From positions 1,426,001-1,490,000 of the forward strand of contig NC_056049.1 of assembly GCF_004379255.2 (NCBI RefSeq): a DNA stretch of 64,000 nt, read 5' to 3'. The first letter of the stretch is position 1. Each line of letters begins with the position of its first letter. The notes under the pieces are model-generated. The model made no database searches and had not been told where the DNA came from. It worked only from the letters and a program-made list of their open reading frames with translations. Of this stretch, positions 23,853 to 36,425 are shown in pieces. Made by a program: the position numbers and the translations under genes. The DNA is from Salvia splendens. Its lineage: Eukaryota; Streptophyta; Magnoliopsida; Lamiales; Lamiaceae.

Positions 23853-24494
23853 TATTTTTTTTAGAAAACAGCATAATTTGTGGACTTCAATTATTCATTA
23901 TTTAAATTAGGCATGTTGAGTTCACAAATTGTTCGGGTGAACACGTGTTCAAGACGAGTGGAGGTGACGTGGCAAAAATAGATTCATAAAAATGGAATTA
24001 TTAAGATTGATGTCGGCGACTAACTTGAAAAGGCCCACAATAATTAATACACTCTTTTTTGTTTTAAAAAGACAGCTCGGCTCAAACCCACCTCATTTTT
24101 ATTACTCGTCCTTCCCTTATTAATGTTTGATTTGATGAATTAGATAATATTATTTTTTAGGAATATTATTTGAGATAAGATGAATCTCAACGTTGGGATA
24201 ATATCACGTAAAATCAATCTTGATTTATGAATTTTAGTTTTTTATATGATAAAATTAATCTCAGATAAAAAGCAGAGGGATTTTATTATTCTTTAAATTG
24301 CCGTTCGGATAAATAATTATCTATCTAGAATTAATGTGCGAGATTGTTTGAGTTAGAGGGGGATGAGTATAATTTAAATCATATTATTATTCATTTAAGA
24401 TTAAATTGTGAAAGAACCAAACATCGATACATGTTTAATCATGAGTTGTTGTTATTGTGTTTGAATGTAAGGCCGTAAGGGTATATATTATATA

Positions 24495-25611
24495 GAGTAA
24501 AGGTCAAAATTGGTCCTGAACATATAGCCATTTTACGATTTTGGTCATAAACATTATCTTTTGGATTTTTTGGTCCTGCACATGGACATTTGATCATTTT
24601 GGTCCTCCGTCAATATTTCCGTTAAAAACTAACGGTCAACATTATCTTTTGGATTTTTTGGTCCTGCACATATGGACATTTGATCATTTTGGTCCTGCAC
24701 ATATGGAATTTTGATCATTTTGGTCCTCCGTCAACATTTTCGTTAAAAACTAACGGTCAACGGCCGATTTTTGACTAAAACAATGGGTTGGGTCGGGTCG
24801 TGTTTGGGTCGGGTTTGGGTTATACGTTAAGAAAAAAACAATATTTTCTTAAAATCTAAGCATAATATTTTCGTTAAAATCTAAGCATAATATTCTTTAA
24901 AAATTAATTAATATTTTTTAATTAATAAAATTAAAGTATAGTATTTTTTAATTAATTTTTTTCATGAATTTGAAGAAAATATTATGCTTAGATTTTATTA
25001 AAAATAATTTTTTAATTATTTAATTTTATTATATAGATTTAATATTAATATACTTTACTTTTATTATTTTGATTAAAAAATGATTATTTTAATTTGGCAA
25101 TTTTTTATTTTATTGTGTAATATCATGTTTAAATCGTATAATAACATCATGTTTTAGTCGTTATAATATTTTTAATCAACAAAAATAACTAAAAATTAAA
25201 GTTTTATAATTTTTTAATTAATAAAAAATAATTATTTTTTTTCTTAACGTGTAACCCAAACCCGACCCAAACACGACCCGACCCAACCCATTGTTTTAGT
25301 AAAAAATCGGCCGTTGACCGTTAGTTTTTAACGAAAATGTTGACGGAGGACCAAAATGATCAAAATTCCATATGTGCAGGACCAAAATGATCAAATATCC
25401 ATATGTGCAGGACCAAAAAATCCAAAAGATAATGTTGACCGTTAGTTTTTAACGAAAATGTTGACGGGGACCAAAATGATCAAATTTCCATATGTGCAGG
25501 ACCAAAATGATCAAATGTCCATATGTGCAGGACCAAAAAATCCAAAAGATAATGTTTGGGACCAAAATCGTAAAATGACTATATGTTCAGGACCAATTTT
25601 GGCCTTTACTC
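24495..25611. mobile_element. Palindromic Mutator-like element, 1.1 kb, 9-bp target duplication
   Basis: An almost complete palindrome. The left arm begins GAGTAAAGGTCAAAATTGG and the right arm ends with the reverse complement (CCAATTTTGGCCTTTACTC). Both are bordered by the perfect 9-bp duplication TATTATATA (24486-24494 and 25612-25620), which is the Mutator hallmark. Each arm is about 330 bp and contains tandem sub-repeats of a block reading TTTGATCATTTTGGTCC, then an inner GGGTCGGGTCGTGTTTGGG motif mirrored near 25256-25290. The 400-bp centre is extremely AT-rich. No transposase is present. The short ORF at 25458 is repeat sequence. Confidence 0.85.
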
Positions 25612-25620
25612 TATTATATA

Positions 25621-28600
25621 TAAAATTTATGTTTGTAAATATGCATATTTCTACAGTGAATACATCTCCGTCGATCTATGAATAAAAAAATGAGATCAAA
25701 TACTAAAAGTATGGTGTTTTTTCATGCCGTCCATTTTCAGTGAGAATACATGCAGTTGTTTTGTTACACAAAGGAAAATTATTCTTATGTTTTATAATAA
25801 ATAAAATAAAATTTATTTTAAGCAACCAATATAATATACATTGAGTGGAACATGAAGTTACAAGACTTCACCATGTGAAATTAGTTCATATAGTAATTAG
25901 ATATTACCATATTAAAATAAGAAGTACTTGAGATAAGTAGATAAAGCATTGTTAGGGGGATTCATTAATTATGCAAGTGAGTTTATGATTTTGTACCACT
26001 TGAAATGTCATTTTCAAAGGATTAGAATCAAAATTTGATAGTTAAATTATTGAAAAGGATAGATGATATTGGGGAGAGTTGGTCTAAATTCAAGAATTGA
26101 ACCAATAATTGGTGAGACATAGGCATAGTTTCCTATATCTGTGGTATGGTTGAATGATGAGCCATTTTAAATTGTTTCACTTTGAAAGCTACTTTTCATT
26201 CGGGCTTAGATAAGGAGGTGTCACACTACCATACTACAAGATATGGCCACACCATTTGCTACATGCTTCAATTAGATAATATCAATTCATATTATACAAT
26301 GTACATTTTAAGTATGTCTTCATTTTATTACATAATATCTCGGATAATATCAATGTGATGTCTATTCTTGAAATAGACATTAGAGTCAACTTCATCTTGA
26401 TGTTATATTTTGAGATAAACTCAACTCTTTATTAATGATATTGCTATCCATGGATTAAAAAATGATGATTGTAAAGAAATGTTTAATTAATTAACTAGTG
26501 GGATAAACAAAAATAAACAAATTTTAAAATACTACTTATTATAAAAAAAGGCGAAAGTTCTTGTAAGTCCAAATTTGTGTGCCTCATCCAATTAGGGTTT
26601 ATCAATTCTCAATTAGTGTATATTAATTCATATGTAGTTAAATCTTTTATCTTAATCACAATTAATATTTAGTAGACAATGCTTTGTCCATCTAAACGTA
26701 CTAAATTTTCCTCTTATAATTAGTTTTTTTATGAACAAAACAACTCAAATTAGAGGATAGTGAGCACAGGTTCATCAGATCAAACAAGGCTCTGCTACAA
26801 AGCACAAAAAAACTAAGAGCCAAATAAAAAACAATCCACAAACTTTTCTCCTCGAACTCCCAATTTGATTTGAAGTGTTAAAATGTGATCTTATTCCTGA
26901 TATCCTAAAATAGACTAAGATATCACATAAAACATGAATATTCATGTCTATTTAGTTACATATATTGTAGAAACGTCAGAAGTGGGATTAAGCAAATTAA
27001 TTTTGAAAATATCATAAATTCGCATTCATAGAATCTTCTATAGTGACGTGGAGTTCATTTAATAATTTTGTTTTAATATGTAATGCATTATTTTGGTCAA
27101 AAAGAGGTGTTTCACCAGTCCATTTCTAAGTTTCTAATTGGATGCCTGTCAATTTTAAGCATGAATCTAGTTTGTTGACGCTACTTGAATTCATAAAATG
27201 ATTAATTATTTAAATTATTTTTATTTGGACACACATAGCTTTATATCCTATAGTGTCATTATATAAAAAAATATCTTCAATTTTCGAAATTATATATTTA
27301 AATCCCAATTCCTTTTATTGTATAAAAAATGTCTTGGGTCCATTTCCCCCGTTAATTTAATTTCTTAGAAACGACATCGTTTTTTAATCAAACATAATGT
27401 ACATGGTTTTGGTTCACAATACTTGATATATGGCGTCATTTTTTATGAGTTATATTAGATTTAGGACCTTAGGAGATTGAAAAACAGGTGCTTGACATTT
27501 TTTATGCAAAAGCAATACTTTAGTTAAAATAAGGAGTAATTTTTAAAGTTCATGTTATTTTTCATAAAACAAGTAATGATATTTAATTTTTTTTTTCTAG
27601 GTCGTGTGGTTTTACAATACTAATATTAATACAAATTGAATGTGTTTTATAAGAAGGTGAACAATAGTTTCCTATCTATCTTCGTGGTGACCTAATTAAA
27701 TCCTTGATTTATTGGACGAGGGAAAAACTTTTAAGTACCAACTTAGTTAGGTTTTGTAGTTGAATGTATGATTCTAGTTAATGATATTTAATGACTCATA
27801 CATCAAGACGATACTACTAAGTTTCAAATCAACAGCATCATGAGCTCAAATTGACGAAATTGAATAAACTCTAGCGAATGTTAATGCATGTCATTTCGAG
27901 ATTTCGAATATGGTTTCTGTTGGCAATTGAAACATAAAAATGAATATAATAATATCTCACATCGGTGTACACAAAGAGCTTAATCCACTATATAAGTCTC
28001 ATGAGCCTCTCCTCCTATCACCAATTAGTTTTAGGATGAAACCCATGAATTTCTATCACTTACAAAGTTGAAATTTCTATAATGAAATTTTATTATTTGT
28101 AAAAGGTATAATCGGTAGATTAATAGTCCATTAGTTAAAAGGTGTGTTTTGTAATGAGCGAATTTACATTATAATTAAATAGGATAACAACCAACTTAAA
28201 TTTAATAATTTTGAATAATTAGTAATTGTATTGGTCATTACAACCAATACAATTGATAAGAAGTTGGTATTACAACCAATAAGTATAGGTATAGGTGTGT
28301 AACTGTGTATAAGTAAAAAGCTCAGAGTAACTTCATGCCAACACTATAAGTTTTATTTTCTCTGTCTGTTGAGACCAATGTTATAAATAGTTGATAAGTG
28401 GAGTTGTGAATGAAAGAATTTAACCAATTATAGCCTTCTATATGCAAATGCAACCTTGTTAAATGTTGACATTTACTTTGATTAACAATATAAATTGATA
28501 ACAACAATTCAAACCAATTCAAGTTAAGACAAAACCTGAATATAACTAGTTTCAATGGTAAGAAACCTAAATATCAAATTGAAGTGATATTTATTCACTT

Positions 28601-28787
28601 GTAAACTTTTCCACCTATGTTTAGAAAGAATATATTATATCACTGCAAACGATATTTATTTGAGATAAACTCTTCATAAAATCACAACAAAAGCCACACA
28701 TTTTTCGTGGCAACCAACATATGTTCGTTGCTTCGAATTTGATTGGTATAAGTTTAACCTACTTTACAAATAACGAACATAAAATAC
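25621..28787. other. AT-rich gene-free stretch
   Basis: Over 3 kb with no ORF of note, no RNA gene and no clear repeat ends. Scattered poly-A/T and short simple repeats only. Probably old, fully decayed repeats. Confidence 0.5.
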
Positions 28788-28789
28788 TA

Positions 28790-28994
28790 CTCCCTCAGTC
28801 CTACAAAAAATTTCACATTTGTGGGACGGCACGTGATTTTAGCAGATTTTGTTATGTGTGCAAAAAGTGGATATAGAAAATATGATTTTTATATTAATAT
28901 GAGAAATAATTTTTTTTCGAAAACGGAAATGGGACATTTATAATGGGACAAACTAAAAAGGAAAATACGACATCTTTTATGGGACGGATTGAGA
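28790..28994. mobile_element. Stowaway-like MITE, diverged
   Basis: Left end CTCCCTCAGTCCTACAAAAA with TA before it. The inner part (GGGACGGCACGTGATTTTAG) and the right part (TTTTATGGGACGGATTGAGA followed by TA) mirror it imperfectly. Confidence 0.65.
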
Positions 28995-28996
28995 TA

Positions 28997-30754
28997 AATA
29001 ATTGAAAGACAAAAACATAACAATCTTAGACTAGGTGGACTAGAGTCCAGTTGCATCACATGACTCTTACCAACTTAAATCTGTCACATCCATCCCACTA
29101 AGGGCATGGGCAACGGTGTGCTAGACGGCGTGTAGACACATGTATAATGCCGAGAGCATGGGTTTCACCGTTCCGTGAATAGGCGACACGTGAATTCATT
29201 GATGGATCTAAGGCCTCAAGGTGCTAAATTCCTTACCTAAGTAATTTTTCATGTAACGTATTTTTTTAAAAAAATCAAATTTATCTAATTTAATGCAAAT
29301 TATTATGTAAACCTTATATGATAATTTAAATCAATCAGAAAAATACAAGTATTAAACAAAATTTGAAAAATATTCCTATTAATATTTTTATGCGTTCATC
29401 CCCGCGTTAAATTACTCATCTCATACTTTTCTTTTTAATAAATTAATTTGACTGCGAATTTGATAAATTGGTACCATAATAAATACACTTAAATGTATAT
29501 TAACGAATATATAAAAAATCTCATATTGATCTTTTATACACACACATCCCACTACTATTGTACTTCATCTATATCTAAAACCTATTCTTTAGCTCGGCAT
29601 GATACAAAGTTAATCATGGCATGATACAAAGTTAATCATTGAAACATTGAAGCTAATGTTTTCATCTACTCTATTAAAATTATCATCGTCTGGTAAAAAA
29701 ACAAATAGCAAAATTATCAAATTGAGGCATAGATTCTCAAGTTGTAAGATATTTAGGCAAATGATGTCTATTTTTTCATGATAGAAATGATTATTAAATA
29801 GTACCCACATTTGATTGATATGGTAGGATAAGATGTATGTCCCATCTATCGACTATAGTATCCACTTTTAATGCTTATCTACGAATGATTCTCGACATGT
29901 TTGTACTTTTGAGTCAATAATGAGTCTAACTCTATAACCTAGTTTAAGTGGCTTTCTTATGGTCGAGATATGCCCTTCGTCCACTTGGATAATTAATGTT
30001 GGCTTTTGAATAATCCAATCATTGATCAATATGGAACCAATTTTAAAGATTGAATTAGAGATTAAATTAAGGTCATTAGATCTAATTTTTTGATAAGATG
30101 TGCTGCTGCGTAAATATTTTTCGGTTTTCATTACAAGTCCATTTTACTTCATTGTATTATGATTATTACTTCATTCCGTACGTAATACCTTGAAACTACA
30201 ACATGTTTCTACTTGCTTCCAGTACGTTTTAAAATGATTCAACATATGCTTTATTCGAATTCATTGACTTGAGTTTTTACTTTATTCACTTAAAAAAATG
30301 CAATTTATGCAAGTGGATTTATTACTTCATTCAGAAACGTTATTACTTCATTGGATAAGATTTTTACTTTATTCCATTAGGACTTCAAATGCTCTACACA
30401 TACTTTATTCAAATAATTTATCACATCATTCCATGTGTTTATTACACCATATCAGCATCGTGGCGGTGGTGATAGACATTGTAGAGAGAAAGAACGGTAC
30501 GCGACGAAGAAACAACATTTACGTACTGGAATGAAGTTAAATCTTCGTAACATGTTAGTATGACTTATTTGCCTTCGGATGAATTAAAATAGGCTCGTGA
30601 TGAATGCGAAAATAATTTATAAATTTGTGCATCTCATCCATAAAAAACTAGATGTAAAAGCCCTAATTTTGGTATGGTTCTGTGGTTCGGCAATAAGGAG
30701 TGGATTTGCATATAATGGGACTCTCCAATCATCTAATTTAATTTGGAAAATAGA
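28997..30754. other. AT-rich stretch with decayed repeats
   Basis: A GGCATGGGCAACGGTG motif near 29105 resembles the ends of PIF/Harbinger-type elements. Between about 30160 and 30440 TTACTTCATTC and TTACTTTATTC motifs recur irregularly. ORFs of 60-90 codons here have no recognisable content. Confidence 0.4.
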
Positions 30755-31200
30755 TAATGCAAGCATGTGTACCAGGATGGGGATCCTCTAATGTGCAAGT
30801 TTGCACAACAACTTTTGCTGTTACACCCGTATAAATAAAATAATCAAATAAAATAAATATATACTCCCACGTCCCATAAAAATATGAGCATTGGATATGG
30901 CACGTGAATTAAAACAAAATTGGTAAAGTAAGAGAGTGGAGGGGAAATGTATGGTAAAGTAAGAGATAGGAGGAGAATGGTATAAAGTAGTGTTATGGAC
31001 ACTGAGACCTACATTATTTAATCGATATAACTTTCCAAAAATGGAATGCACATATTTTTGTGGGACGGATAAAAATAAAAAGTACATATATTTTTATGGG
31101 GCGGAGGAACTATTATTTTCTTATTATGTGAGTAATAGCAAGGGCTACTGTGCAAATTTGCACCATAGAAGATCCCCACCCATGTGTACCACCACTTATT
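30755..31200. mobile_element. MITE with about 75-bp inverted repeats, interrupted by a nested Stowaway MITE
   Basis: The left arm (about 30764-30835, with CATGTGTACCAGGATGGGGA and GTGCAAGTTTGCAC) is the inverted complement of the right arm (about 31125-31193, with GTGCAAATTTGCAC and GATCCCCACCCATGTGTACC). The centre is taken by another MITE at 30864-31110. Outer ends and target duplication were not resolved. Confidence 0.65.
30864..31110. mobile_element. Nested Stowaway-like MITE
   Basis: Ends CTCCCACGTCCCATAAAAAT and TTTTTATGGGGCGGAGGAAC, flanked by TA at 30862-30863 and 31111-31112. It lies between the arms of an older inverted-repeat element. Confidence 0.7.
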
Positions 31201-33339
31201 TCACTAAGTATCCTCATTTTAGAGTAGTTAACCATTTAATTCACAAACATGTCATGAGTTACTAATATACTCCCTCCATTCTGCTGGAGTGGAGTGGAGG
31301 CATTTCATTTGGACACGTAGATTAACAAAAAAAAGTGTTTCTAGAGTGAACAAAGTAGGAGATATATAAAATAGATAATTAACTAGCGAGTAAAGCAGTA
31401 CAAAGAATAAAATAAGATGGATTAAATGTGTTAATTTTTTTTTCTAAAAAATAGAAATAACTTAACTATGATGAGATGAAAAAAAGGAATAATCGATTAT
31501 AGTGAGACATATGAAGATAAGTAAAGACTTGAAATAGTATTTAAAACGATGTCGCTTTGTGTAATAAGAAACGTGCTATGGCATCCGACCATACATGTTA
31601 ATATTCCGGGATTTAAAATTGACCCGCGAGATATTTTTGTTGCTTTCCTAATAATAATTTAGTACCACCTCACTTGATATTTTTGTGAAAATAGTAGTTT
31701 AGGATTTTAATGGATATTTATAAGTTCTTGTAATACTCATATTGTATATTGTAAATTAGATTCTTAAAAATCCGATAATTTTGATCAGATAATTGAATCC
31801 ACGAACATGTTGTCGTTGTTGGAAAAATGTTATACTACTAATATAACATAGAGTTGGGCTTTATGAGCAATTTTGGGCCTATTTGCTACGTAGCTTTACA
31901 GTTCTATTGGACTGCCCAATTCAAACTCGTCCAAAATATTTATAGGATTAGTTTATCAGTTAGTTTAAAAAATTATTTTTCTGTCCATCCACAAAATTTG
32001 TCACCATTTTTTTTATAATTAAATGAATAGAAAATTAACGCATAGTTAGGGCCTATAACACACCACACTTTTGCTAAATACATCGAGATTACAAGTGCCT
32101 GGAAACTGTTCGATGGAATGCCCCAATGAAATGTAGCGAACGGCTCATGGTATCTCGATCTGTGAGTTACTGTAAATATGTCTTAAGTTAAATGTTGTTA
32201 CTTGGAAAAAATGTTTCTTCAATCAATTGCTTTTTTCCATTCTTTGGATAAGTTAGTCTTAAACTCAACGAATTGCTCCATGTCCTAATTTATGTATGCA
32301 ACAGATAATCTCAAATAAATTAATAATAGATTACTTTATACTCCCTCCGCCCGCGTAAAATAGAGCCCATTTTCCATTTTTTAGTTGTCCACGAAAAACA
32401 GAGACCATTTAAAAAAATGAAAGTTTTCAGCAACTTCTCTCGTACTTTTTTCCTTTCTCTCTTACTAATAATATGGACTCTACATTACACTAATACTACT
32501 TCTCTCTTACTTTACCAATTCCACATTAAAACTTTTGTCATTCACAATGTGTCATATTTTTCATAGATGGAGGGAGTATATTGTATGTATACAATAGATA
32601 ATCTCTACGAAGTGACCTAGTTTTTGTATATTGTAATCTCATAGTAAAATATGACGGTGATCAAAATATTCAAAGTTGAATATTTAACTCACTTGCGGTG
32701 GAACAACTCAAAATGGAAGTGATATATTTCCGATTTTTTTTTAAAAAAGCAACATATTCAAGAAAACAAGAAACCGAGACTAGAAAAAGTTTTGTAGTGT
32801 GATTAATTTTGTACCGTATTATATATGTGTCCTTATCGCATCAACGTAATAAGTACATAATAATTTTGTATTCGGTTCATATAATCCGTTCATAAAATTC
32901 ATATTACTATCGTAATTATTTTAATTTCTTAAATCATAGTAATTATTATCGGAATTATTTTAATTTCTTATTTCTTATTTATTTTATATTTAATATTTTA
33001 TTATATTTAAAAGCCATTTATAATTTTCTCACTTTTCATACGTGGTTTCATATGCGTTATCAAGTCATATCTCATATACGACATGCCTGAAACGGTTTGT
33101 GTCATGTTTGGTTCATGCCGTTATCATATTGTTATCGTATTGTGTGCATGTTAGAATATAGCAGGTGGGATTCATATCTGAATTAAGGGTTTCCTTGACA
33201 TGTCGCGTTTGATTTAGGTTTTAATTATCGGTTGGATCATTATCAGGTTGACTCAATAACAATCCAATCCACCCACAAAATAATGATCAAAAGTGTTAAT
33301 CAACAAGTGTAGGACTAGTATCTAAAATTCCTCCATTGG
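31201..33339. other. AT-rich stretch with MITE fragments
   Basis: One MITE end at about 31270 (CTCCCTCCATTCTGC), one full MITE at 32341-32576 and no gene. Toward the right end, short GTTATCATATTGTTATCGTA-type repeats occur near 33118-33145. Confidence 0.4.
32341..32576. mobile_element. Stowaway-like MITE, 236 bp
   Basis: Ends CTCCCTCCGCCCGCG and CATAGATGGAGGGAG with TA at 32339-32340 and 32577-32578. Inner AAAATAGAGCCCATTTTCC is typical of the family. Confidence 0.8.
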
Positions 33340-33897
33340 TCTCCTGTTTTTTATGATGTCTTAGAAGGTCGAGCACCATATGTTAATTACGTAGTGAATG
33401 GTCATCAATATAATAGGGCATATTATCTTACTGATGGCATATATCCTGCATGGGCTACATTTGTCAAGTCAATCACTTCTCCACAAACTCAAAAGCATAA
33501 GTTGTTTGCTCAACACCAAGAGTCTATTAGAAAAGATGTTGAGCGAGCATTTGGAGTCTTACAAGCATGTTTCGCATTTTTGCGAAGGCCGTGTCTTGTA
33601 TGGGATAAGATTTTGATGGGAAAAATTATGATGGCTTGTATCATCATGCATAATATGATAGTAGAAGATGAACGTGATACATATCGAAATTATTATGATG
33701 CAACTGAGTTTATTCAAGATACGCATACAAGAGTACATGGAGAAAATGTTGAAGCCTTTTGCTATTCCACTCAACGGATCGGGAGCTTGTCATCATATAT
33801 GACTAATCGAGCTCAACTCCGCAATAGAGAAGCTCATAGTGCTCTTCGAGAAGATTTGATTGAGCACATTTGGATTAAATTTTGCACAAACAATTAA
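33340..33897 (+). pseudogene. PIF/Harbinger (HARBI1/ALP1-like) transposase, 5'-truncated
   Basis: Open for about 185 codons, starting in the middle of the DDE nuclease domain. SPVFYDVLEGRAP, NYVVNGHQYNRAYYLTDGIYP, the KDVERAFGVLQACFAFLRRP helix with the catalytic-region Glu, and MMACIIMHNMIVEDERD are hallmarks of plant HARBI1-like transposases. The C-terminus to the TAA is complete. The N-terminal half of the domain and any DNA-binding part are missing, and upstream sequence does not supply them. The frame is intact as far as it goes, so it is a truncated copy rather than a randomly decayed one. A GGGTT simple repeat follows 270 bases downstream. Confidence 0.85.
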
Positions 33898-34164
33898 ATA
33901 TGTTCTAATGTTTATCTTGTTTAAGCTAGCTTTTTTTCACTCTTCATTTGTATTTTGGTTTGTTTATTTCTATTATCGTATTGTATTTTTTAATGTGTAA
34001 TTTATTATTATATTGTGCTTTAATTATTTGAATATCTAATATTTTTTGTTTTAAATTTGAATCGTATACTTTTTTATTATAATTTTTAGACATTATTTAA
34101 TATATTTAAATTAAATATAAATCAAAATATTAATAAAAAATATATAAAAAAGAAAATATTTAAT

Positions 34165-34201
34165 TGGGTTGGGTTGGGTTGGGTTGGGTTGGGTTGGGTT
34201 G
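34165..34201 (+). repeat. GGGTT microsatellite
   Basis: Seven consecutive TGGGT units. The unit is five bases, so it is not the plant telomere repeat TTTAGGG. Confidence 0.9.
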
Positions 34202-34467
34202 TGATCACTGATGGAAGTAAAAAAGTTGATGGGGTTGAATTGAGTGAAGGTTGTGTATGTGGAGGATAGAAAAATGAATATTTTATTAAAAAGTTGATTG
34301 AAGTTAGATTGGGTGATGGACATGGACGGAGATAGTCTAACGTCCTCAAAATCTAACCTTTGAAATTGCATACAAATGGTCACTGCAAATAGTACATTCA
34401 CTACTAGACATATATGACAAATGGAGAGTGGTACCTTTGAAATAATAGTACAAATATATGAAAACTA

Positions 34468-34719
34468 CTCCCTTCGTCCCCTATTAATCGTCACTTTTTT
34501 CCATTTCGGTCCGTCCCTCAATAATTGTCACACTTCATTTTTATCATAAATGGGAAGTAGGTATCACATTCCACTAACTCACTTTACTCACATTTTATTA
34601 TAAAACTAATATAAAAAAGTGGGTCTCACATTCCAGTAACTTTTTCAACCAACTTTTCTTTGCATTTCTTAAAACACGTGCCCAGTCAAAGAGTGACAAT
34701 TAATCGGGAACGGATGGAG
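34468..34719. mobile_element. Stowaway-like MITE next to the PPO pseudogene promoter, 252 bp
   Basis: Ends CTCCCTTCGTCCCC and GGGAACGGATGGAG, flanked by TA (34466-34467 and 34720-34721). It is the same length and family as the MITE at 23166. Its right end is only 8 bases from a TATATAAATA box. Confidence 0.85.
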
Positions 34720-34727
34720 TACATTAC

Positions 34728-34737
34728 TATATAAATA
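34728..34737 (+). promoter_or_regulatory. TATA box of the first PPO copy
   Basis: TATATAAATA 36-45 bases before the PPO ATG at 34773. It lies directly downstream of a MITE, so almost all of the upstream promoter is transposon sequence. Confidence 0.65.
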
Positions 34738-34772
34738 AAGACATCCCTCACACCTAAGGAAATCACCAAACC

Positions 34773-36425
34773 ATGGCTTCCCTTCAATCCGCCTTCACAT
34801 TGCTCTCCTCCGCCCCAAAACCACACAGCTCCCGCCTCCCGGCCGTCGCCACCGCACTCAGATCTCATGCAGCAGAGATGGAGGCGGCGGCATTGACCCT
34901 AGGCCTGGGAGGCCTGTATGGCGCGGGCAGTGGTGGCCGAGGCTCTCCTAATCCTGGCTCTCGACCTAAGCACCTGCGACACCGCAGGTGCCACGGTCAC
35001 CCGCAACGTGGATGGGAAGCAGGAGGTCGTGAAGCTCTAAGTCGACTACTGCCCGCCCTTCACAGACAAGCAAGCGGACTACAAGCTCCCGGTTTTCAAG
35101 AAAACCCGTGTCAGGCGGGCCGCGCACCGCCTGACACGGGCGGAAGTAGAAAAATACAAGCTAGCAATGGCGAAGATGCGAGAGCGACCCCAAGGGCTTC
35201 ACGCAGCAAGCCAACATCCACTGCGCTTACTGCAACGACCCCTACGACCAGGTCGGCCACCCCGGGTTCGACCTACAAGTCCACAACTCATGGCTATTCT
35301 TCCCTTTCCATAGATGGTACATATATTTCTATGAGAGAATCTTGGGTGAACTCATTGGAGACCCAAACTTCGCCTTGCCCTACTGGAACTGGGACCACCC
35401 TAAGGGCATGACCATGCCCCCGGCCTTCGATGACCCGTCCTCGCCCCTCTTCGACGAGAACCGCAACCAGGACCACCGCGGTCGGGCCGTGGTCGACCAG
35501 GCGTAGTGGCATCACCGACCCGACCCAGCAGGTCTGCAACAACCTGGCCCTAATGTACAAGGAAGTGGTCGGAGATGTCGAAAACGCCCTTGACTTCATG
35601 GGGGCCGTGTACCGTGACGGAGACGTCGCCCACGGGTTCGGCCTCGGAGGGATGTCCGAGAAAGGGTCCCACACCGGGGTCCACATTTGGGTCGGAGACC
35701 CGAGAAACGAATTCAACGAGGATATGGGTAACTTCTACTCGTCCGGGCGGGACCCTGCTTTCTACTGCCACCACTTCAACGTCGACAGAATGTGGACGAT
35801 TTGGGAAAACCTCCCGGCAAACTACTCGAAGAAGATCGACGATGACGACTACAAGAACTCGGCCTTCATGTTCTACGACGAGAAGATGAACCTCTTCCGA
35901 GTCACGGTAGCGGACTGCCTAGACTACAAGAAAATGGGATACGAATACGAATACAACGACCTTCCATGGCTCAACTTGAGGCCGCCTCAGAAGCCCGTCC
36001 TGGCCAACCTCAAGGAGCTCGCGAAAGGGCTTCCGGCCGCGGGCAAAGTCTTCCCTCTCAAGCCCGCCAAAACAGTCAAGTTTCTGGTGCCGAAGCCAGC
36101 CAAGGGGAAGGCCGACGAAGCCCTGGTGCTGGAGAATATCGTCGCTGATAACACCAAGCTCGTCAAGTTTGATGTGTTCATCAACGACGAAGACGACAAG
36201 CCTAATGAGGTCGACAGGGCAGAGTGCGTCTGGTCGTTTACTCATCTCCCGCACAGGGTTGAGGGGAAGGAGAGCACCAACAACCTTCGCTTGAACTTGA
36301 GGGAAGTCTATGAGAACATCAACATCGCCGACGATGATTCTGTCGTCATCACCATCGTTCCACAGTTCAACGGCGACGCTGTCACCATTGGTGGTATTAA
36401 GATCATTCCCCGCAGCGCTAAGTAG
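34773..36425 (+). pseudogene. PPO: Polyphenol oxidase, N-terminal half broken by frameshifts and a stop
   Basis: A PPO (catechol oxidase) copy, intronless. The start of the transit peptide (MASLQSAFTLL) is present, but the twin-arginine thylakoid segment is garbled. The segment starting DLSTCD continues in another frame to a TAA at 35038-35040. The CuA segment is read in two frames around 35180-35230, and a further frameshift near 35500 separates [10 protein letters not shown] from the rest. From about 35505 to the TAG at 36423-36425 the frame is intact and holds CuB (SHTGVHIW and FYCHHFNVDRMW), the DWL-type region (SAFMFYDEKMNLFRV) and the KFDV domain (KFDVFINDED). A functional enzyme cannot be made from this sequence. 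Assembly error is possible but would need at least four separate errors. It converges with the transporter gene to its right. Confidence 0.9.

Noticed and set aside
24495..25611. MicroRNA precursor
   Set aside because: The hairpin is far too long and nearly perfect; the 9-bp duplication shows a transposon. Small RNAs may still arise from it.
28322..30791. ORFs of 60-90 codons in the AT-rich middle
   Set aside because: Low complexity, no start context, splice pattern or recognisable domain.
33394..33897. Functional domesticated Harbinger gene
   Set aside because: The frame is open but begins in the middle of the nuclease domain and lacks the N-terminal half, so a transposon relic is more likely.
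34165..34201. Interstitial telomere repeat
   Set aside because: The unit is GGGTT, not TTTAGGG. The TTAGGGTTTAAA motif near 46040 and 46110 is part of a 70-bp repeat.
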